From assembly GCA_944386045.1 (NCBI GenBank), contig CALWZO010000013.1:1-38940 (forward strand): 38,940 nt of DNA, given 5' to 3'. Within the stretch, counting starts at the first letter, position 1; every line of letters begins with the position of its first letter. The notes below the pieces were generated by a model. The model made no database searches. It was given only the letters and a program-made list of their open reading frames with translations, and had not been told where the DNA came from. The stretch is from an uncultured Clostridia bacterium (GTDB lineage: Bacteria > Bacillota > Clostridia > Oscillospirales > Ruminococcaceae). Below, piece after piece: positions 6,526 to 15,505 of this stretch. The translations under genes were made by a program, and so were the position numbers.

Positions 6526-8478
6526 TTATTCAGCTGTTTCTTCGCTTTCTTCTTTGGCCGGGGCTTCAACTGTCTGTTTGATGGACAGGGAAACTCTCTT
6601 GGCTTCAAAGTCAACGCCGATCAGTTTTACCTGAACTTCCTGGCCAACTTTCAGCACTGCGTTGGGATCTTCAACTCTCTCGTGAGAGATTTCAGAGATG
6701 TGTACCAGACCGTCAATACCGGGCAGGATTTTTACAAATGCACCAAATTTGGTGATGGAAGCAACTGTACCTGTGAGAACTGTGCCCAAAGGATATTCGT
6801 TTTCCAGTTTTGTCCAGGGGTTATCCTCTTCTTTTTTGTGGCCCAGGCTGATTCTGTTGTTTTCTTTGTCGATGGATTTTACAAATACATCAATCTCATC
6901 GCCGACTTTCAGAATTTCGCCGGGATGTCTGATTTTTTCCCATGTCAGTTCGGACATGTGTACCAGGCCGTCAACGCCGCCCAGGTCTACAAATGCGCCG
7001 TAGCGTGTCAGGCTCTTTACAACGCCGTTGTAATGTTTGCCTTCTTCTACTTCAGCCCAGAATTTTTCTTTCAGCTCGTTGTTCTTTTCGTCTTTTACAG
7101 CGCGGATAGAACCGATAACCTTTCTTCTGGAGCCTTCTTTGGACGCTTCGATAATTTTGATTTCCTGTTTTGTTTTAACCAGGTCTTCCAGTGACTCGTT
7201 TCTGCCTGCTGCCAGAGAAGCAGGGATGAAAACACGCACGCCGTTTACATAGGCAACCAGGCCGCCTTTTACGGCTTCGGCGATGGTGGCTGTCAGGATT
7301 TCGCCTGTTTCGGCAGCTTCTACAACAGCGTCCATACCTTCCATTGCGTCATATCTCTTTTTAGAAAGTTCCACGGTTCCTTCCTGGTCGTTAGGCTTAA
7401 TAACGATGAGGTTCAACTCGTCACCTTTCTTAACCAGGTCTTCAACTTTGGCACTTGGGTCATCACTCAGTTCGCTGGCTTTGATAAAGCCTGTGTGCTT
7501 TGTGCCAATGTCCACTGTAACTTCGTTAGCGGAAACACCGGTTACAACTCCTTTTATTTTTGCGCCTCTGAAAACCTTCGGTTGATTTGCATAAGACTCG
7601 TTGAGCATTTCTTCAAAGCTCATGCCGTCTTCACGAATTACTTCGCTCATCTTGTTAAGTACCTCCTGAATTATGAACGCCGGTGTACTTGCACCTGCTG
7701 TGACGCCCACATTTTGAATATTTATAAATAACTCCGGTGAGAGTTCTTTAACTGTTTCAATGCTGACGGTTTTGCAGTACCGGCTGCAAACATCCACCAG
7801 TTTCTGTGTGTTGGACGAATGACGGCCGCCGATGACAATCATCAGATCGCTGTTTTGAGCCAGCTGCGCCGCCTCGGTCTGTCTTTCACTCGTCGCTCTA
7901 CATATTGTATCAAAAATTTCGCAATCTGTACATAGTTTTTTTGTTATATTTACACTTTCTTGCCATTTTTTCAGCATATATGTTGTTTGCGCGACCAAAA
8001 CACAGCTTTTTTGTCTATTTCGACCAATATTCAGCCAGTCTTCCAGGGCCTGCGGCCGGTTGAAAACAAACACTTTCGAGCCGCAATAGCTGACAATCCC
8101 CTTTACTTCAGGGTGATTGGCATCACCGGCCACCAGCAGGGTCTTGCCCTCCCGGCCTGTTTTTTGTGCAATTCGATGAATTTTCTTTACATAGGGGCAG
8201 GTGGCATCATGGGTGGTTATTCCGGCTTTTTCAAAATGTTCGCACACCTGTTTTTCCACACCGTGACTGCGCAGCACAACCTCGTACCCGTCGGGCACAT
8301 TCAGGTCTGAAAGGGTGAGGACACCTATGGCTTCCAGCCGCCGCACCGCCTGGTTGTTATGTATCAGCGGCCCCATTGTGGCCACCTTTACGCCGCTTTT
8401 TGCCAGCGTCTGGGTCATATCCACCGCACGGTTGACGCCGAAGCAGAAGCCGGCGGTTTTTGCCTTAGTTATTTTCAT
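6526..8478 (-). CDS. ispH: Fused 4-hydroxy-3-methylbut-2-enyl diphosphate reductase / ribosomal protein S1
   Basis: 650 residues. Residues 1-280 are IspH, the iron-sulphur enzyme that makes IPP and DMAPP from HMBPP at the end of the MEP pathway. The three cluster cysteines are Cys12 (GFCFGVNRAV), Cys94 (HDATCPYV) and Cys193 (DTICRATSERQ); His40, His73 and the SSNTQ block are also present. Residues about 303-374, 393-461, 480-549 and 565-634 are four S1 RNA-binding repeats, the last two with typical GxVxxITxFGAFVxLxxxxGLVHxSE patterns. The acidic tail resembles S1 proteins. Such IspH-S1 fusions are known in Clostridia. The start at 8478 lies inside the end of plsC (14-base overlap), so it is translationally coupled. 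No stop or frameshift separates the two halves. Confidence 0.95.
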   Translation of the reverse strand: MKITKAKTAGFCFGVNRAVDMTQTLAKSGVKVATMGPLIHNNQAVRRLEAIGVLTLSDLNVPDGYEVVLRSHGVEKQVCEHFEKAGITTHDATCPYVKKIHRIAQKTGREGKTLLVAGDANHPEVKGIVSYCGSKVFVFNRPQALEDWLNIGRNRQKSCVLVAQTTYMLKKWQESVNITKKLCTDCEIFDTICRATSERQTEAAQLAQNSDLMIVIGGRHSSNTQKLVDVCSRYCKTVSIETVKELSPELFINIQNVGVTAGASTPAFIIQEVLNKMSEVIREDGMSFEEMLNESYANQPKVFRGAKIKGVVTGVSANEVTVDIGTKHTGFIKASELSDDPSAKVEDLVKKGDELNLIVIKPNDQEGTVELSKKRYDAMEGMDAVVEAAETGEILTATIAEAVKGGLVAYVNGVRVFIPASLAAGRNESLEDLVKTKQEIKIIEASKEGSRRKVIGSIRAVKDEKNNELKEKFWAEVEEGKHYNGVVKSLTRYGAFVDLGGVDGLVHMSELTWEKIRHPGEILKVGDEIDVFVKSIDKENNRISLGHKKEEDNPWTKLENEYPLGTVLTGTVASITKFGAFVKILPGIDGLVHISEISHERVEDPNAVLKVGQEVQVKLIGVDFEAKRVSLSIKQTVEAPAKEESEETAE

Positions 8479-9154
8479 CGCCTGTTACCGTCCTTTCCGG
8501 CCGCGGCGCTGTAAGGGGCTGATACCCTGTGCTGCGGCAATATTCGTCCAGCAGGCCGTCCATGGCCCGGGCTGTCAGGTTTTTGGCGCGGCGCAGCATC
8601 TCTTTTGACCCGCCTTCCAGCTGTAAGTCTTCGGCTGTCAGCGGCCGGCCGATTTTGACCACCACCGGGCCGAAAAATTCCATTTTTTTGCTTTTTGTGG
8701 GATAAATCATCCTGACGGGGACAATATCTGCACCTGTCTGGCCCGCTATCATAAAGGCGCCGGATTTCATCTTTGCCATGGTGTCATAGGCGCCGCGGGT
8801 GCCCTCGGGGAAAATCAACATTCCGCGGCCTGTCTTTATGTCGGCCACCGCCTTTTCGATTGCTCCCCTGTCGCCTTTGCCCCTTTCCACCGGGAAAGCG
8901 CCCACCTGGCGGAACAGCCAGGCCAGCACCGGGTTGCGGAAAAGCTCCGCTTTGCCCATTATGGTCATCTTTTTACCCCATCCCCAGGCCATAACTATAA
9001 AAACCGGGTCCAGAATATTGCGGTGGTTGGCGCATATCACAAAGGGGCGGCCGCTGGTTTTATACTCCTTCAAATATTGGCGACCCTCCACCCTGAAGCT
9101 GAACAGCAGGCGGAAAATAATTGAAACTGCCCGCAACAAAAATATATATACCAT
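8465..9154 (-). CDS. plsC: 1-acyl-sn-glycerol-3-phosphate acyltransferase
   Basis: 229 residues. It transfers an acyl group to lysophosphatidic acid to make phosphatidic acid at the membrane. The acyltransferase motifs are in order: NHRNILD (residues 43-49, the catalytic NHx4D), KAELFRNP (68-75), FPEGTRG (115-121) and VPVRMIYP (about 146-153). A hydrophobic N-terminus (about 3-19) would hold it at the membrane. It begins one base after the cmk stop, with a GGGAG site inside the cmk tail, and its end overlaps ispH. The C-terminal tail (about 205-229) has no recognisable motif. Confidence 0.9.
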   Translation of the reverse strand: MVYIFLLRAVSIIFRLLFSFRVEGRQYLKEYKTSGRPFVICANHRNILDPVFIVMAWGWGKKMTIMGKAELFRNPVLAWLFRQVGAFPVERGKGDRGAIEKAVADIKTGRGMLIFPEGTRGAYDTMAKMKSGAFMIAGQTGADIVPVRMIYPTKSKKMEFFGPVVVKIGRPLTAEDLQLEGGSKEMLRRAKNLTARAMDGLLDEYCRSTGYQPLTAPRPERTVTGDENN

Positions 9155-9155
9155 A

Positions 9156-9827
9156 CTATTCTCCCAGTTTACTTTCTATCACTGACAGCACTGCCCGCAC
9201 TGCCCGGTCAAAATCCATTTCGGAAGTATCCACCAAAACGGCGTCCTGTGCCTGTTTCAGCGGTGACTGCCGGCGGTGAATATCCTGCCAGTCCCTTTTT
9301 TCTATATCTGCCAGCACGCTGTCAAAATCTGTCTGCACACCCTTTTCAGTCAGCTCTTTATACCTGCGCCGGGCGCGCACACGGCTGTCAGCGGTCAGGA
9401 AAATTTTCACCTGAGCCGACGGCAGCACCACAGTGCCTATGTCCCTGCCGTCCATCACAACGCTTTGCCTTGCGGCCACATCCCTCTGGGCGTCCAGCAA
9501 AAATGCACGCACGCATTTGTAGGCGGAAGTCACGCTGGCGGCCATGGAAACACGGCTCCGGCGTATGGTATCCGAAACATCTTCACCGCACAGCAATACT
9601 CGCTGGGCCCCGTCCTGATAGGCCAGGTCCACCTGCACATTTTCCAGCGCGGCGCAGACGGATTTTTCATCGTTTATATCCACGCCGTTTTCCAGCATAT
9701 ACAGCGCCACGGCGCGGTACATGGCGCCGGTGTCCACATACAGTATGCCCTTTAAGGCGGCAACCTTTTTGGCTATGGTGCTTTTTCCGGCTCCGCCGGG
9801 GCCGTCCAATGCAACTGAATATATCAT
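9156..9827 (-). CDS. cmk: Cytidylate kinase
   Basis: 223 residues, normal length. It phosphorylates CMP and dCMP with ATP. The P-loop GPGGAGKS is at 9-16, YVDTGAMYR follows at about 30-38, the CMP-binding block VVMDGRDIGTVVLP is near 128-141, and the lid region has RARRRYKEL. The order BaiN-like, cmk, plsC, ispH-S1 is common in Clostridia. A likely internal promoter (9865-9894) lies just upstream, so this housekeeping part can be expressed apart from the surface glycan genes. Confidence 0.95.
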   Translation of the reverse strand: MIYSVALDGPGGAGKSTIAKKVAALKGILYVDTGAMYRAVALYMLENGVDINDEKSVCAALENVQVDLAYQDGAQRVLLCGEDVSDTIRRSRVSMAASVTSAYKCVRAFLLDAQRDVAARQSVVMDGRDIGTVVLPSAQVKIFLTADSRVRARRRYKELTEKGVQTDFDSVLADIEKRDWQDIHRRQSPLKQAQDAVLVDTSEMDFDRAVRAVLSVIESKLGE

Positions 9828-9864
9828 GTTTATCTCCTTATTATATAAACAAATTTACAACAAT

Positions 9865-9894
9865 ATTATATACTTTTACCTGTTGCCTTTTCAA
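9865..9894 (-). promoter_or_regulatory. Internal sigma-A promoter upstream of cmk
   Basis: Minus-strand TTGAAA and TATAAT are separated by 18 bases. The -35 box lies in the last codons of the BaiN-like gene. Predicted start is near 9858, giving a leader of about 30 bases with AAGGAG before cmk. Confidence 0.6.
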
Positions 9895-11104
9895 CTATAT
9901 CGCCGGCACAGGCGAAAGCGGTGGAAAAAGCTATCTGCAAATTATATCCGCCTGTATATGCGTCTGTATCAATCACTTCTCCGATAAAATACAGTCCGCT
10001 TTTTATTTTTGATTCCATTGTTGCCGGGCTGAGCTCTTTGGTTGAAACGCCGCCGCTGGTTATCACCGCAATATCAATTTTGTATTTTGAATTCAGCGGT
10101 ATAGTAAAATTTTTCAGAAGCTTTGCAAGGCTTTGTCTTTCGGCCCTGGTTATCTGGTTTACCGGCTTGGTTTTATCCACGCCCCATTCGGCCAGCATGG
10201 TTTCTGTCATGGACTTTGGCAGCAGCATATCCAGGCTGTGAGCCGCGGTTTTTGTGTGCAGTTTTTCAAAGTCGGAACATATCCTTTTGTACAGAACCTC
10301 TTCAGACAAAGCCGGCTTTAAATCTATCACTGCGGTGCACTGCTGTATATCCTTGTCCTTTATGTGGCAGGATGCAGACAGCACCAGCGGGCCGGAAATG
10401 CCGAAATGAGTGAACAGCATCTCCCCCTGTTCGCTGAACAGCTTCTTTTTGCCGTGCATTATTGTAAGGCTGACATTTTTCAGGGAAAGACCCATCATCC
10501 GTCTGCACTTTGTGCCGTTTTCCACCAGCGGAACCAAGCTGGCGGTGGGTTTTATCACCGTATGGCCTGCCCGGGCGGCAAAGCGGTAACCGTCACCGGT
10601 GCTGCCCGTCCGTTTGTAAGACAGGCCGCCGGTGGCCACCACCACATTGTCGGCATAATATTTTTTTCCGTCAGCACACAGCACACCGACAACCTTTTCG
10701 CCGTCAAAAATCAGCTCTTTTACATCGCTGTATATAACCTTTGCCTTTGAGGCATGGCGTTCCAGCGCGTTTTTTATATCCTGCGCCTTGTCCGACACAG
10801 GAAAAACCCTGCGGCCGCGCTCGGTTTTGAGGGCAACGCCCATATCTTCAAAAAATTCCATTGTCCTGTGCGGCGGAAAGCCGTATATGGCAGAATAAAG
10901 GAATTTTGGATTGGTCCTGACATTTTTCAAAAATGTTTCTTCGTCACAGTTGTTTGTAACATTGCAGCGGCCTTTGCCGGTGACCAGTATCTTTTTGGCG
11001 GTGTCGGAGCTGTGCTCGAAAATTATGGTTTCCACGCCGTTTTTGGCAAGAAAACCGGCGCAGAACAGCCCGGAGGCGCCGCCGCCTATAATAATTGTCT
11101 TCAT
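9866..11104 (-). CDS. BaiN/HI0933-family NAD(P)/FAD-dependent oxidoreductase
   Basis: 412 residues. The FAD-binding dinucleotide fold starts at residue 3 with IIIGGGASG, followed by GKGRCNVTN (about 43-51), VVVATGG and a second family block TGSTGDGY. The C-terminus has GGVSTKELSP and VIDTDAYTGGYNLQIAFSTA, both hallmark HI0933/BaiN motifs in which the end of the chain closes over FAD. Family members include the BaiN enzyme proposed in bile-acid dehydroxylation, but most lie beside cmk, as here, and have unknown substrates; I would not infer bile-acid chemistry. Its ATG immediately follows the stop of the upstream glycosyltransferase. Confidence 0.85.
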   Translation of the reverse strand: MKTIIIGGGASGLFCAGFLAKNGVETIIFEHSSDTAKKILVTGKGRCNVTNNCDEETFLKNVRTNPKFLYSAIYGFPPHRTMEFFEDMGVALKTERGRRVFPVSDKAQDIKNALERHASKAKVIYSDVKELIFDGEKVVGVLCADGKKYYADNVVVATGGLSYKRTGSTGDGYRFAARAGHTVIKPTASLVPLVENGTKCRRMMGLSLKNVSLTIMHGKKKLFSEQGEMLFTHFGISGPLVLSASCHIKDKDIQQCTAVIDLKPALSEEVLYKRICSDFEKLHTKTAAHSLDMLLPKSMTETMLAEWGVDKTKPVNQITRAERQSLAKLLKNFTIPLNSKYKIDIAVITSGGVSTKELSPATMESKIKSGLYFIGEVIDTDAYTGGYNLQIAFSTAFACAGDIVEKATGKSI

Positions 11105-12910
11105 TTAAACCTCGTCGTATCTGGGCAGTACTCTGCTTTCGGAAAAGTCCTCCATATCCAGCGTGAGATTGGGGTTGTAAAATTCATCTTTCAGCAGCTT
11201 GTCGCCGAAACGGTCTTTCAGTCTTTGTTTTTCGCCGTCAAACCTTTCCTTTTTCTCGCCTTTTTTGTCCAGGCCGCGGGATATGCTTTCGTGGTGGTAG
11301 CACCGGGCGTATGGGGTAAACACCACCTGATAACCCCGCTGTTTTACCCTGAGGCAGAAATCCACATCGTTGAACGCCACTGCAAAGCCTTCGTCCAGGC
11401 CGCCGACGGCATCAAAAGCCTGTCTTGTAACCAGCAGGCAGGCGGCCGTCACCCGGGACAGGTTCTGCACACAGGCCAGGCGGAACATATAGCCGCTGCG
11501 GCCGCGGGGGTGATATTTGTGGCTGTGGCCGGCAAAACCGCCCAGACCGGTGATGACACCGGCGTGCTGTACAGTGTCGTTGGGGTAGTACAGCATGGCG
11601 CCCACAATGCCCACATCTTTCTGCAAGGCTATTCCGGCCATTTCTTCTATCCAGCCGGGGGTGATAATCTCTATATCATTGTTGAGCAATAACAGCATTT
11701 CGCCCTTTGCCCGGCGGACGGCGAAATTATTTATGGCGGAAAAGTTGAACGAACCCTGATATTTCAGCACATGCAGATTATTATGTCGCTTTTCCAGCCG
11801 GTCATAATACCGGAAAATTTCATCGGTTTCGGAATTGTTTTCCACCACCAGTATTTCAAAATTGGGATAGGTGGTTTTTTCATAGATGCTGTCTATACAT
11901 TTTTCCAGCACCGCTTTCCGGTCTTTGTTGGGGATAATTATTGACACCAGCGGCGGGTTTTCTATTGTATAATCCGCCTTATATGTGCCGGGGAACATAC
12001 CCTCCTTTGCCTTTGCAGCTATGCCGCACCTGTCCAGATGGGCCTGCAATGCGGCCACGCCGTGCCGTGTGACATAGGGTTTTGCCTCCATTCCGCCGCT
12101 GGTGGATGCGCTGTGCACACGCCAGTAGTACAGCACTTTGGGAATATGGCTTATCTTTGCGCCGCTTTCCCGTACTTTCAAAAACAGGTCATGGTCCTGG
12201 GCGCCGTCATACTCTTTTTTCAGGCCTCCCAAAGCCTCAAACAACCGTTTTTTCATACAGGCCAGGTGGCATATATAGTTGCAGTTGGTCAGGTAAAACA
12301 GGCTGAAATCCGGCTTGAAATGGGCCACAATCGGGTTTGTCCAGTCGGTGTCAAACAGCGCTTCATCGCTGTACACAAAGTCCGCGCCGGTGTCCCGTAT
12401 GCGCTTTGCCATCTGATACAGCGCGTCCGGTGACAGTATATCGTCGTGGTCGGCCAGGCAGATATAATCGCCGCCGGCGTATTTTACCGCCCGGTTGGTG
12501 TTTTCGCTGATACCGCCGTTGTTTTCCAGTTTTACATACACTATCTTTTCGCTGTCAAGGCTGCGCACATACCCGCCCACATAGGCGTGGTCTGCGTCGG
12601 AGGCGTCGGCCAGCACCAGCTGTCCGTACTGATAACTCTGGTTTAAAAAGCTGTCTATAAACTCTTTGAGGAAAGCCGGGTCGGTGTTGTACAGTGCTGT
12701 GATTACCGAAATTGTCTTGTTTTCAAAGGGAGGGATGTATTTTTTCTGCTCTTCCAGCGCAGCGGCCGGCGGCAAAAACCTGCCCTTTCTGCTTTTCATT
12801 CGGCGGCGGAAAAAAGCGGCCGCCCTTTTTATTGTGCCGGCGGCACCCTCTTCTTTCAGATAGGTGAAAAACAGCGCCACCAGTTCTTTAAATCTTTTTA
12901 TCTTCAACAT
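11105..12910 (-). CDS. Two-domain family 2 glycosyltransferase (paralogue 1)
   Basis: 601 residues with two GT-A domains in one chain. Domain 1 (about 66-290) begins ISVITALYNT and has the metal-binding DHDD at 154-157; domain 2 (about 326-560) begins VSIIIPNKDR and has LLLNNDIEI. The C-terminal VDFCLRVKQRGYQVVFTPYARCYHHES block is typical of rhamnan/teichoic-type family 2 transferases. It probably adds sugars from nucleotide donors to a surface polysaccharide on the inner face of the membrane. No membrane segment is visible. It is strongly similar in order and motifs to the next gene upstream, from which it is separated by 2 bases, indicating tandem duplication and divergence. Acceptor and linkage are not known. 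Confidence 0.85.
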   Translation of the reverse strand: MLKIKRFKELVALFFTYLKEEGAAGTIKRAAAFFRRRMKSRKGRFLPPAAALEEQKKYIPPFENKTISVITALYNTDPAFLKEFIDSFLNQSYQYGQLVLADASDADHAYVGGYVRSLDSEKIVYVKLENNGGISENTNRAVKYAGGDYICLADHDDILSPDALYQMAKRIRDTGADFVYSDEALFDTDWTNPIVAHFKPDFSLFYLTNCNYICHLACMKKRLFEALGGLKKEYDGAQDHDLFLKVRESGAKISHIPKVLYYWRVHSASTSGGMEAKPYVTRHGVAALQAHLDRCGIAAKAKEGMFPGTYKADYTIENPPLVSIIIPNKDRKAVLEKCIDSIYEKTTYPNFEILVVENNSETDEIFRYYDRLEKRHNNLHVLKYQGSFNFSAINNFAVRRAKGEMLLLLNNDIEIITPGWIEEMAGIALQKDVGIVGAMLYYPNDTVQHAGVITGLGGFAGHSHKYHPRGRSGYMFRLACVQNLSRVTAACLLVTRQAFDAVGGLDEGFAVAFNDVDFCLRVKQRGYQVVFTPYARCYHHESISRGLDKKGEKKERFDGEKQRLKDRFGDKLLKDEFYNPNLTLDMEDFSESRVLPRYDEV

Positions 12911-12912
12911 TA

Positions 12913-14751
12913 TTATTTATATCCGTAATTTTCGTATAGCAATGTGAAATGGGGGTTGTAGTACGGGTCACCGTAGTTGAAATATTTCCCCCATTTGGCG
13001 GCAAAACGCCGCTTTTCCCCTTCGTACCTGGGGTTGGGTTTGTCCGTTTCGTCCAGGCCGCGGGATTTGCTTTCATAGTGGTATGCCTCGCTGTATGGGG
13101 TGAATACATTCAGGTATCCGGCCTCGTACAGTTTCAGGCAGAAGTCCACATCGTTGTAAGCAACTGCAAAATTTTCCTCGTCCAGCGGGAAACGGTCGTA
13201 CAGTTCTTTTTTTACCATAAGGCAGGCGCCTGTGACCGCCAGGTAATTCTGGGCGGTGACCAGGCGGTACATATCGCCGGTGGTGTCCCTTTCCAGGCCT
13301 TTGTGGCTGTGGCCGGCACTGCCGTTGATGCCGATGATAACACCGGCGTGCTGTATGCTGTCGTCCGGGTAGTACAGCTTGGCGCCCACTGCACCCACAT
13401 CCGCCCTTTGGGAAAAGGACAGCATCTCTCTGATAAACCCGTCAGAGATAAACTGTACATCGTTGTTCAAAAGCAGTATATGCTCCCCGTCCGCCTGTTT
13501 TTCGCCAAAGTTGCACACTGCGGAAAAGTTGAACGGGCCACAGTAGTAAACGGTTTTCACCCGGGGATATTTTTCCTCCAGCCGTCGGTAAAATTCAAAG
13601 GTTGCTTTTTCCTGTGAATTGTTTTCCACAATTATTATCTGTATATTATCCCAGCCGCCGTGGGCAAATATGCTTTCCACACAGCGGGACAGGTCATCGA
13701 TATGGTCTTTGTTAGGTATGATTATGCTTACCTTGGGCTGGCCCTGCACCTTGTACACCGGGCGGTAACTGCCGTTGTACTTTTGTATCTTCACATCATC
13801 ATACTCAAGGCCGACCCTGTCCAGGTGGGCCATAACCGCCCTGCGCCCCGCCTCGAAGGCATAGCTTTTGGCGGACATATCACTGGCGGTGGAGCCTGCG
13901 TGGCCGCGCCAGTAGTAAAGCACTTTGGGTATGTGGTATATCTTCTGCGCCTTTTCTGACAGGCGCAGTATCAGGTCATAATCCTGTGCCCCGTCATAGG
14001 CCGGGTCTTCGTACAGGCCGGCTTTTTCGGCCAGGGCGCGGGAGAACACCAAAAAATGGGTTATGTAATTTACACCGCGCAGAAAATCCGGGGCGTAGTC
14101 TATCTTGAAATGAAACTGTATCAGATGTTTCAGCTGTCCGTCCAGGGTTATTTCGTCGCTGTACAGCATATCGGCTTTATGCTCGTTTATGGCCTTTACA
14201 TTTTCGTACAGCGCACCCGGCAGTATCACATCGTCGTGGTCCAGCAGGGCTATATAGTCGCCCTCCGCCAGCCGGAAGCCTGCATTGGTGTTGCGGCTGA
14301 TACCGCCGTTTTCCTCCAGCTTTTTATAGGTTATCCTGCTGTCTTTATACCCTGCCACAATCTGCTGTATGTGAGGCATGTCCTTGTCGGAGGCGTCTGC
14401 CAGCACCAGCTGCCAGTTGGAATAGCTCTGTCTCGCCACGCTGTCAATCATCTGCTTTAAAAAGTCGGCGGGGGTATTGTACAGCGGCACCACTATGCTG
14501 ATTTTGGGCATATAGGGGAAGATTGCATTTTTCTGCGCTTTCAGCTCTTTTTTCAGGGGTATGTCACTGCGGAAACGCCACACATCCCCTTTGGTCATCA
14601 GCTTTATGCGGAAATCCACCTTGCGCCATGTGGCTTCCAGACCGTCCCTTTTTAAAGACAGAACACCTCGTTTTATCAAGGTGCCCGCGCGTTTGATATT
14701 CAGATTTCTTTTTAAAAACTTTAAGGGTGTATCCTGTAAATTGTCGCTCAT
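12913..14751 (-). CDS. Two-domain family 2 glycosyltransferase (paralogue 2)
   Basis: 612 residues, same architecture as its neighbour. Domain 1 starts with ISIVVPLYNTP near residue 84 and has DHDD; domain 2 starts with VSIIIPNKDH and has LLLNNDVQF. Shared blocks include LADASD, ENGGIS, HIPKVLYYWR, FNFSAV/I, YNDVDFCLK and YHxESxSRGLD. Two catalytic domains suggest addition of two linkages or a repeating pattern. It follows the Wzt-like ATPase gene by 13 bases. The N-terminal 80 residues differ most from the paralogue. Role: assembly of the polysaccharide exported by the adjacent ABC transporter (inferred from context). Confidence 0.85.
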   Translation of the reverse strand: MSDNLQDTPLKFLKRNLNIKRAGTLIKRGVLSLKRDGLEATWRKVDFRIKLMTKGDVWRFRSDIPLKKELKAQKNAIFPYMPKISIVVPLYNTPADFLKQMIDSVARQSYSNWQLVLADASDKDMPHIQQIVAGYKDSRITYKKLEENGGISRNTNAGFRLAEGDYIALLDHDDVILPGALYENVKAINEHKADMLYSDEITLDGQLKHLIQFHFKIDYAPDFLRGVNYITHFLVFSRALAEKAGLYEDPAYDGAQDYDLILRLSEKAQKIYHIPKVLYYWRGHAGSTASDMSAKSYAFEAGRRAVMAHLDRVGLEYDDVKIQKYNGSYRPVYKVQGQPKVSIIIPNKDHIDDLSRCVESIFAHGGWDNIQIIIVENNSQEKATFEFYRRLEEKYPRVKTVYYCGPFNFSAVCNFGEKQADGEHILLLNNDVQFISDGFIREMLSFSQRADVGAVGAKLYYPDDSIQHAGVIIGINGSAGHSHKGLERDTTGDMYRLVTAQNYLAVTGACLMVKKELYDRFPLDEENFAVAYNDVDFCLKLYEAGYLNVFTPYSEAYHYESKSRGLDETDKPNPRYEGEKRRFAAKWGKYFNYGDPYYNPHFTLLYENYGYK

Positions 14752-14764
14752 ATAAAAAACCTTT

Positions 14765-15496
14765 TCAGTATTTTGTGCTGTAAGCCCGGCAAACCTCTTC
14801 GGTGGGACCGGTCATTATAACATTTCCCTTTTCCAGCCAGGTTACCTTGTTGCACATTCTGCGCACCTGTTCGATAGAGTGGCTGACCAGTATTACGGTG
14901 GTGCCGCCGCTCATAAGTTCTTTCATGCGGTTTTCGCATTTTTCCTGAAAGCGGTAGTCGCCCACAGACAATATCTCGTCGGCGATCAGGATATCCGGTT
15001 TTGTGGCTGTGGCAATGGCAAAGGCAATCCTGGCCACCATGCCGGAGGAATAGTTTTTCAGCGGCACATCCAAAAAATCATGCAGTTCGGAAAAGTCCAC
15101 TATATCCTGAAAATGCTCGTCCATAAACTTTTTGGAAAAGCCCAGCACCGCGCCGTTGAGGTATATATTTTCCCTGGCGGTCAGGTCCATGTCAAAGCCT
15201 GCGCCCAGCTCGATAAGCGGGGCGATACTGCCGTTGACGGTGACAGTACCTTTTGTGGGTTTCAGCACACCGGCAATGGTTTTCAGCAGTGTGGATTTGC
15301 CCGAACCGTTAAGCCCCACCAGGCCGTACACATCCCCGGGCATAATTTCTATACTCACATCTTTCAGCGCCCAAAATTCTTCAAATTTCAGGCTGCCTTT
15401 GGTGAATTTTATAAGATATTCCTTTAAATTGTCCACCTTTTCGCTGGCCAGGTTAAAACGCATGCTGACATTTTTTACACTTACCATCGGCTCCAT
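14765..15496 (-). CDS. Polysaccharide ABC exporter ATPase (Wzt/TagH type)
   Basis: 243 residues. The Walker A motif is GLNGSGKS, the signature is YSSGMVARIAFA (the SSGM form typical of polysaccharide exporters), Walker B is ILIADEIL and the switch His is in VSHSIEQVRRMC. It powers export of a lipid-linked glycan across the membrane with the permease encoded just upstream. It lacks the C-terminal carbohydrate-binding domain seen in O9a-type Wzt, so it is closer to the short TagH/KpsT-like forms. Gap to the permease gene is 9 bases. Confidence 0.9.
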   Translation of the reverse strand: MEPMVSVKNVSMRFNLASEKVDNLKEYLIKFTKGSLKFEEFWALKDVSIEIMPGDVYGLVGLNGSGKSTLLKTIAGVLKPTKGTVTVNGSIAPLIELGAGFDMDLTARENIYLNGAVLGFSKKFMDEHFQDIVDFSELHDFLDVPLKNYSSGMVARIAFAIATATKPDILIADEILSVGDYRFQEKCENRMKELMSGGTTVILVSHSIEQVRRMCNKVTWLEKGNVIMTGPTEEVCRAYSTKY

Positions 15497-15505
15497 AATT
15501 TTCTC

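Noticed and set aside
9866..11104. Bile-acid 7-dehydroxylation role for the BaiN-like enzyme
   Set aside because: No other bai genes are present, and the gene sits in the common cmk neighbourhood of uncharacterised HI0933-family members.
10754..11692. A 312-codon plus-strand frame across the BaiN-like and glycosyltransferase genes
   Set aside because: Both minus-strand genes are clearly real by motif and the plus frame is a composition shadow spanning a gene junction.
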